NCBI GenBank assembly: GCA_948567375.1
Contig: OX419756.1
Coordinates: 31,908,552-31,972,551, forward strand
DNA from: Lunularia cruciata
Lineage: Eukaryota > Streptophyta > Marchantiopsida > Lunulariales > Lunulariaceae
Direction of reading: 5' to 3'
DNA: 64,000 nucleotides
In this document: positions 56,885-64,000 of the stretch, in pieces
Layout of the letters: each line of letters begins with the position of its first letter
Numbering within the stretch: the stretch's first letter is position 1
Made by a program: the position numbers and the translations under genes
The notes under the pieces: generated by a model
Told to the model about the DNA's origin: nothing
Database searches by the model: none
Seen by the model: only the letters and a program-made list of their open reading frames with translations

Positions 56885-57008
56885 TGTCGTGCATATATAT
56901 ATTGCTACACAACATACATTGTTGTCAATATCACAAGATGTTGTATAGAGGATGATGTATAGAAGCACAACTCACACATAAGTCATACATGGACTCTAGA
57001 GTGCCACA
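56885..57008 (-). repeat. Repeat B1 of family D copy 3
   Basis: On the minus strand it runs TGTGGCACTCTAGAG (57008) to TATATATGCACGACA (56885). It is about 19 bp longer than the other B copies because of an insertion near 56932-56955. The polypurine tract AGCTAGGGGGGCAA is directly upstream (57009-57022). Confidence 0.87.
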
Positions 57009-57169
57009 ATTGCCCCCCTAGCTGATGGTTAGGTCCCTCTAGCTCCAAATAACCATCTACTCTAAGTATATGGTATACCCTATGGTGGGCAAAAGATCAA
57101 GATGTCGGGTGCTATCGAGCCCCATTGTTAGTTGCTTGTTTGCAATCTATACCATATAAAGGATGAACT

Positions 57170-58700
57170 AGCTATAGGTCAAGTACATCTAGGACATAAC
57201 CATTGTCCCTAAGGAACCACCGTGAGGAGAGGAGTCATGCATGGCATATGCCATCCTCCCAAACAACTATCACACACTAACATAGTAGCAACTCGACTAG
57301 AAGAGCCACATAACATACACCTCAAGCCTGCACGTACAAGTGCCAAGCTTGGGTCCAAAGTACCATCAATGTTTGGGAGGTAGCATGGCACACAATTGCG
57401 CACATGATCCTTCCAAACAACATCATCACGTCCTTCCAACACAAGGCAAAACCTCACACACTCTCAAGATAGAACGTCCTGTAGAAACATCAAGTGTCGT
57501 CAATGTTGCCTGATGTACATATACGTAGTCCCTTGGATGAAATCAACGGATGCAAGGTCTATAACCTCCTCCTCAAATAGTAGCATAGCGTAAGGTATCC
57601 CTATGCTAAGCAATTGCCAAGTTCTCAAAGGCCATCGGCATCATTCTCCAAAAGATCACTACACGTTGAGAACATGCACTCACCCATACATCTGGATCAT
57701 CCAAGTTCAAGACTACAATAGCATCTTGACAAATGGGTGCAGGTAAATCTGGATCTCATCCATAGTGTAGAAAGTAAGGAGAGAAGGGTGCTAAAGAGGC
57801 TTGCCGGCTAAATTGATAGCCCATCACTAGCCAAGGTAACAGGAGATCCAAATCTCCTAAGTGGCTTCTTTGCAAACCATACTTCCGCAATCCTCTCTTC
57901 ATTGTCTGAACCACTCTCTTTGCTAAACCATCTGCCTCAAGGTGATTTCAGGAGGTAGAACAATGATCAATCAAAGCCTTAGCACACAAGACCTAAAACT
58001 CTCCCAAGAACTCTATACCCTGATTAGTCAAAACCTCAATTGGTGCACCAAAATGACTAAGAACCCAATCTAGGAACAAATAAGTTGTCCCTTCACTAGA
58101 CTTGTCAAGAAGTACCACCAACTCAATTCACTTGGAAAAATGCTCCACCATCACCAAAACATACCGATGGTGTTTCACAATCAATGGTAAAGGTCTAGCA
58201 AAGTCCAAAATCCAACGGTAACCCAATCCCATGATAGGTAATGGGTGCAATTGTAGCAAAGGAGCATTGAATGATGCTCTAACTCAATCACAAACCACAC
58301 ATCTGGCAACAAACTATTGTACAATGGTCTCCATATTGCACCACCAATAATGACTCTAGAGTAAGCTATATGTATGCTTTACTCTAAAATGTCCTAGTTC
58401 CTCATGAGCATGATGGACCAACTATAGTCTCTAAAATAGAAGCGGTACTACTCTCACTCAACCATCCTCCCACACATGCAAAAGGTGTCTATCTTCCAAT
58501 CTGAACCGCTTAGCTTGTTGAAGGACATGGTCTCTCTCCTTGGCCCCAACTGTACCACCCATAACACCAATGTGAGGATGGTCCATCATTAAGACATCAT
58601 CATGAATGTCTTGCTGAATTTTACCACTATCTCCACTCTCTGGATTTGTGACCTTAATAACTCCTCTTGTATGTGCTAAGAGACATACCACTAAAGTCTC
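57170..58700 (-). pseudogene. Integrase and PHD finger, family D copy 3
   Basis: From 58700 downward the minus strand gives the integrase N-terminal region, the zinc finger region near 58380, and the core with LDFARP-like residues near 58200. The second Asp lies near 58020 and the Glu region near 57915, all with stops. The PHD finger at about 57345-57170 is the clearest of the three copies: CMLCGS, MLVCDSCLGGWHMPCM, LTVVP, a single TAG for Gln, then GQWLCPRC. All eight zinc ligands and the Trp before the seventh ligand are present. Confidence 0.85.
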
Positions 58701-58849
58701 AAAAAATATACAAAGAAAGGCAAATGCATGCTATCCTAGCACCATCTCCTCATCTATCTCACCATGCCAACGTGCTCCGGGTTGATCATGTTGGTTGGGA
58801 CATGGGTTTCTACTCAACCCATCTACATCATGGTTCACCACTCCAGGTC

Positions 58850-60010
58850 TATGAACAACCATGAAATCATACTCTTGTAAAATCAGAGCACATCATGCAA
58901 GCTTCCTTGAAAGCTTGTTGGACTCCATCAACCACTTCAATGGCTGATGATTAGTGATGAGAGTAAAGAGATTACCAAATAGGTAACATTGTAAATGTGC
59001 TATTGCCCAAATTGCTGCCAAGCATTCTCCCTCATATGAACTATACTTTGCCTCTGCTAAATTGTTGGAGCGATTATTGTAGGCCACCACAAACTCCTTC
59101 TCCTCATCATCATGTTGGGTAAACACTACTCCAAGCTCCAACATACTCCAATCAGTGTGAACCTAAAATGGTCGTCCTTTGATTGATCTCCTCAAAATAA
59201 GAGTAGATATCAACCTCTTTTGAGCTCTACAAAAGCTCATCTCCCCAACACCACTTATGTGTATGCTTTGTTAGCTTTGTCAAGGCCTTGGCAATGGCAC
59301 TAAATCCTCTAACATAACGGCAATAGAAGTTTACCAACCCAAGGAATGCTTGCACTCTGCTCACATCCGTAGGCCAAGGAATACGTGCAATAGCTTCCAC
59401 CTTGGTTTGTTGAACACCAAGTCCTCCAAGGTAGATAGTGTGACCCAAATACTCAACTTGCTCATAGAAGAACCTACACTTCCCAAGATGTAATTTGAGT
59501 CCATGAGATCTTAACCTCTCAAACACCTCCAACAAATGTCTCTCATGCTCCTCCACAATAGTGCTATAGACCAAAATGTCATCAATATAGCACAGAGCAA
59601 AATCCAATCTAGCTAGGATCCTATCCATGACCCTCTAGAACTCAACAAGAGCATTTTTTAACCCAAATGGTAAGAAATTCTATTAATATAACACATCCTT
59701 ACCGTGAGGATCAATAGCCTAGAATTTTGTCTTGGACTTATCCTCTTCTCTAATCAGCAATTGATGATATCCTGCTTGAATATCCAAAGTACTAAAGACC
59801 TTTGCATGCTTGATTGCATCAAAGATCTCCTCCAATGTAGGCATAACATACCAATCACCCCTAGTCTGTCAGTTGATAAGACGGTAATCTCCACGCATCT
59901 GCCTATTTGTGTAGTTGCCATACATATCCTTCTTGGTTGGCATCATTATCGTTGATGCATACTCTCCATGTGAAATCTCCACCAAACCACCTTCAAAAAG
60001 ATCACTACTT
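58850..60010 (-). pseudogene. Reverse transcriptase and RNase H, family D copy 3
   Basis: RT fragments include MPTKKD near 59935, the catalytic CYIDDILVYS at about 59605-59575 and FYEQVEYLGHTIYLGGLGVQ at 59480-59420. The connection has [20 protein letters not shown] near 59340-59290. RNase H is at 59144-58893 (VFTQHDDEEKE, AIWAIAHLQCYLFG, TNHQPLKWL, where Asp of TDHQ is Asn). Stops separate the pieces. Confidence 0.9.
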
Positions 60011-60600
60011 TGGCTCTAAATCAATGTACTCTCCATATCACTATATTGATAAGGACGTTGGAAAACTAGTGTATTGCTAGTTAGCTCAATCCAAATACCA
60101 AGATCCTTTTAGAGCACCCAAATCCTTCATATTGAAGGCAAAACAACTCATGTAGCTCCTCAAGAACCTCCAAACTCTCAGTCTTTCCTCTCTTATAAGC
60201 TTGGGTCCAAGATCTGGCTCCCAAGTATCCTCTGTAAATGTCATAGGAGTAGAAGATGTATTGATTGGCTGCTATATGAGACCCTTGAGAGTAGTAGTGT
60301 CATGCTCCCAACCACTAGAGGTCCTCCCAACCACTAGAGTTCCCAACCTCAGTGCAAAAAACTCCCTCCACTCTGGCTGCAAGCTCCACACGTCCTCTAG
60401 GAGGATCCCAAGTAGACCAAGTGTGTAATCCAAGTAACCCACACTCACCTAGATGGACTCATAGTAGACCACTCTCCCTAGTAGCTATTGGATGTGTCCC
60501 AAGAATACCATGTCCACTTGGTCCATCGCCCCCAATAGTGCTTGAATTGTCTTGATAAGCACAAGGCTCACAAGTGTCCAAGTGGTGATGCCTATCAAGT
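60011..60600 (-). pseudogene. Linker between methyltransferase and RT, family D copy 3
   Basis: It is homologous to 33111-33600 of copy 2 and 2741-3371 of copy 1. It is broken by shifts, with no domain recognised. A short local duplication occurs at 60300-60345 (CCAACCACTAGAG repeated). Confidence 0.5.
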
Positions 60601-61780
60601 GCATCCTACGTTGCTTTGCCAAGCCAAGGTTCACAATCTTGGTCAAATAGTTCAGGTCCATAGCCTGACCTAAAACTTGACGATACTTAGATGCCTTTGA
60701 CATTGCTAGAACAATAGTAATATCGGTGCAAAAACCCATCACTCGCTCTCTCTCATCGGCATTAGGCTCCACCAACTACTGTAACTATGAGTCCTAAACT
60801 AGTCTAGGATCTCCCTCTCAAAAAGCATGAGAGCATGGGAAACTAATGAGTGTGGGAAAAGTGGCTCTAGGCTGTCCAACTAGGTTCACCATTGCCATAG
60901 ATGACCTATCAACCACTACCACCGTCTGAGATTGACACCCAATATCCAAGATGTCATCAACAATGATGTGGTCTAGTCATTGAATCCCGTCATAAGCATA
61001 CTATAGAATCTCTCTAGGTAAGAGGTTTGTCCACCAAAGACAAAGACAATGAGCCCATGATCCCACTCTAACTGCATCTAACAATACAGTAGGTCCCATC
61101 CAAGAATGGAATTGATGTGTACTCGCCACCACTTGGGTACAAGAATCACCCATCAAAGGAACATTATCCAAAATGTGAGGTGGAGAAATGGACTAATGAA
61201 CATGGAGATATTGTAGTATTTGTAACATCTCCCAAAACACACAAAACAAGGATCTTAAAGACCCAAACCTCGGCCGACATGTGTATGTCCCTAACATGGC
61301 CATCCAAAAATCACCAAATGAACAAGCCCATGTCACTCTAGATCATGCGCTCCCAATAAGGAAATGTTTATTGGTAGGGCCTTTTGGTAACCCATGATTT
61401 TTGACATTGGTAATAACTCAGGATACCAATAGGCCAAGTGTACCACATGATGGAGCAAGACTCGCCTAGCAGTCTCATCTCTCTTTGCATACAAGTACCT
61501 CTATACTCGTATATCCACTTGTAGGACCGTAGCTAGTCTGGTGCTAATCCCACTGAACAACTGCAATAGACATACTCCCTCTATTGGATACTGCCAAGCA
61601 ATGAGTGTGATATTAAAAGTTGTCAAGGTAATCAACTCTAGAGGCTCATCCTTACACTCATCTCCTGGTGGTGCAAAGGCTCCACTCCAAGCCTACTGTA
61701 CCAACCAATCTGCATATTGCTGCAATGCCTCCTCTTAACTCCACAATGGAACATCCAAGGTGGATGGAACAATCCCACTT
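60601..61780 (-). pseudogene. Captured C5-cytosine DNA methyltransferase domain, family D copy 3
   Basis: Minus-strand motifs in order: the segment before motif I at 61740-61600, the motif I region near 61570, and motif IV FGWPC with the catalytic Cys codon at 61294-61296, where the following Gln is TAG as in copy 1. Motif VI lies near 61165, the motif VIII region near 61040, and motif IX-X is ERERVMGFCTDITI and LGQAMDLNYLTKIVNLGL at 60750-60625. Placement between protease and RT is identical in all three copies, so the capture predates their spread. Confidence 0.85.
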
Positions 61781-64000
61781 GTAATCCAAATCCAAGTGAT
61801 CTCCTTTGGTATTGGAGTATCCTTTGCATGGGCATTCCTCTCCAATGAATCACCAGGCCAATTACCAAAACCATTGAAAGCTGAAACTGAAGCCGCCATG
61901 GTCCCAAACTATAATGAGCCAAGACTACCACTACTGAAGCATATTGGTAGGCAACATACTCATCCCTCACTAGATTGCCAACTTGGTCTTTAGGAGACTA
62001 TCTCCTCCCAATAGTCGATACTGAAATCCATGGGGTATAACATTGCTCTCCCAACTAGCACATCATATGACTCAACTATTGTTGCAATAGCTTGAGCTCT
62101 CACCATCAAGCTATTAGTTGGGTGACCAGGCTGAACTTGGACAATAAGCTCCTCACATGTGATATATTGTGTCAAACCACCACCTAGAGATGTTTGGATC
62201 TGAAATGGACACCTCTTTACATCGATCTTCTGTAACTCCAGACCAACAACTACAGCCTTCCCCAACATAAAAGGTTGTGCACCAAAGTCAAGTAAGACAC
62301 TCTATGGTGTATAGACCTCCCTTGAAGGTCCCACTAAATGAAAAATCCCCATTTAGTTATCCAACATGACAACACCATGTGTAAACCATGCTCATTCAAA
62401 GGCCGGTCTAGTTGGTAACTCCTCCAATCTAGACGCTACTGCCTGCCATAAACCATTGGTTGCTAACCGGATCCCATGCTCCTCAACTAAGTCAACTCCA
62501 CTATCAACCACCTTTGCTCTAGTAGTAAGAACCACATCATCCCTACTCTCACAAAGCATGGCAGCCAATTGGAACCTTGGAGTTGAGTCAACTCCCAATG
62601 TAAACATGTCATTGGTTGAAAACAAATGGCAACAAATAATCAGCTGAGTGGCCCCCAACATCATGCTAGACCTAGTTTGTGTAATAGTAGGTGGTTGACT
62701 AGCAAGTAGTCTATCATGCACCCCATCACCACCTACCACACATGCATAGGGACGTTTTGGAGCTATGGATGTCATCTATAATGCCTTAGAGAGCGTGAAA
62801 GACTGATGAAGTTTGACTTGTCTCCCAACCTCTCCTCTTTGTGGGTCCAACTCCACTGATGCTCCTATAGGCTCTAGAGCACGTACTGCACTCTTAGTCA
62901 CTGCTACAGACACATCCACCTGTGCTGCTCTGTACATGAAGTCCAAAGCATCTCTATCATCAGCATATGACATGGAAGCCTCAACACCTAAATCTAATCT
63001 CCACTAAGCAATGCCCATGCTAGCCAATCTCTACTCCAATTGCTCAATGCAAGTAGCCATGGCTATATCAAAAGTAAGGGCAGGTATTGCACATCTACTT
63101 GGTATGGATCCTCTACCACCTCATCCTCCATGAATTGGAGCTCCTCTACTACCTACCATAGTAGCCCTACCACTCCGTAACTCCGAGTGTAGATCAAAGC
63201 ATCAATCACTAGAGTGACCATATCTATGACAATGCTCACATTGTTTTTGTGCTAGCTGTGATGCACTAGAGGTAGTACGTCCGTTGGCATGAGTACACTC
63301 TCTCTTATGGTGAGGTTCACCACAAGTCCAACAAGCAACACCACCACTCATTGGCTGCTGCTAATCCAAAAATGAAGGTAAGGGTGTAAGTACAATAGGC
63401 CCTCCACTTGCTCCATAGGATCTGGGCTGTCCACCCTATCCTTGAAAACCAACTAGGCGTGGTGTACTCTATTGCACTCTAGAAGAAGTCACAATTGTGG
63501 ATGAGGTCTCCCTTTCAAATCTAGATGTCACTACTCTCTCCTCTAATATGTTGAGCTCAATATGCTCCGCCAAACCAAAGACCACTGCCAAAGTAGACAA
63601 AATAGCCTATAACAATGTAGCATCATGGTCTCTGCATCATAACTCCATATCTAGTATCCCATACCAAAACTAGATTGCTTGGGCCTTGGTAACTCCCTAG
63701 GTAAAACTCATCAATTGCCTCATGCAAGTGTATGCCTTGTGTAGGCTCTTTCTAGCTTTCCATTGGAACTCTTGCAAGCTCCTCCGCTTGTCATTCCGCA
63801 CTACCTGGTAGGTATACCTCAAACACTAGAAGAACTCCACCATGGAGTTAAACCTCAATACCACACTACCTCATGTAGTAGTACCTCCACTTGTAGTAGC
63901 ATCATCTCCAAGAGATCCATCAACGCTACTAGAGCTAGAACTCATGGGTACAACCAATCTACCCCTAGAAACTAAGCTTGAAGTAATAGAGACATAGTTT
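61781..64000 (-). pseudogene. Gag, zinc knuckles and protease, family D copy 3 (runs off right edge)
   Basis: On the minus strand the right edge lies in the Ser/Gly hinge of gag (about 63870-64000). Capsid follows near 63700-63830, the knuckle region at 63360-63180, and a variable spacer at 63130-62780. A protease-linked segment lies at 62775-62392 and the protease at about 62310-61990, with DFGAQPFMLGKAVVVGLELQ (the first residue group as in copy 1) and YDVLVGRAMLYPMDFSIDYW near 62075-62015. Stops are frequent. Fragments resemble copy 2 closely enough to fix the order. Confidence 0.78.

Larger units (their letters stand above)
56326..64000 (-). mobile_element. Family D gypsy retrotransposon, copy 3 (5' end outside window)
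   Basis: This minus-strand copy has its 3' terminus at 56326 and its gag running off the right edge. It shows the same 3' arrangement as copy 2: polypurine tract, B1, A2, B2. It has the same coding order, with a well-kept PHD finger and RT. Stops and frameshifts are frequent. Because it lies in different flanking DNA, it is an independent witness for the split-repeat termini. Confidence 0.92.

Overview
The window looks like nuclear DNA of a streptophyte. A bryophyte or a charophyte alga fits best, but I cannot name the species. The reasons are a gene for a plant-type organellar DNA polymerase with short GT-AG introns, a secreted tandem bulb-type lectin gene with introns, and an intergenic background of Ty3/gypsy, LINE and MULE-like remnants. 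Only two host genes look intact: the lectin (12204-13662, +, three exons) and the organellar DNA polymerase (45390-52444, -, twelve exons).

Most of the rest is retrotransposon. Three decayed copies of one unusual Ty3/gypsy family (called family D here) lie at 1-9484 (-, runs off the left edge), 28198-37351 (+, complete ends) and 56326-64000 (-, runs off the right edge). Their coding order is gag with CCHC knuckles, aspartic protease, a complete C5-cytosine DNA methyltransferase domain, reverse transcriptase, RNase H, DDE integrase, and a C-terminal PHD finger. The element therefore carries a DNA-methylation writer inside pol and a putative chromatin reader after integrase. All copies are broken by stops, and many of these look like CAG-to-TAG or CGA-to-TGA changes.

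The ends of family D are also odd. The complete copy reads A1 - coding region - B1 - A2 - B2 (A about 445-457 bp when full, B about 105-124 bp), not LTR - coding - LTR. A polypurine tract abuts B1. B ends in a TATA-like box just upstream of A, and copies begin at the A boundary. The complete copy sits precisely inside the integrase of a second, opposite-strand gypsy element (26479-40983), a chromovirus with 428-464 bp LTRs, an initiator-Met-type primer site and a chromodomain, so host and guest boundaries can be read directly.

Layout: 1-9484 family D copy 1 with an inverted 5'-end fragment (4617-5345) nested in it; 9485-12203 intergenic with tandem repeats and LINE tails; 12204-13662 lectin; 13663-16456 AT-rich spacer; 16457-19560 LINE remnant; 20687-21400 MULE transposase remnant; 22333-24180 5' half of another gypsy; 24205-24728 solo-LTR-like repeat; 26479-40983 chromovirus containing family D copy 2; 40984-45389 spacer; 45390-52444 polymerase; 52445-56325 spacer with tandem repeats and a second copy of the solo-LTR-like repeat; 56326-64000 family D copy 3. 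Coordinates of decayed coding segments are approximate to some tens of bases because frames shift often.
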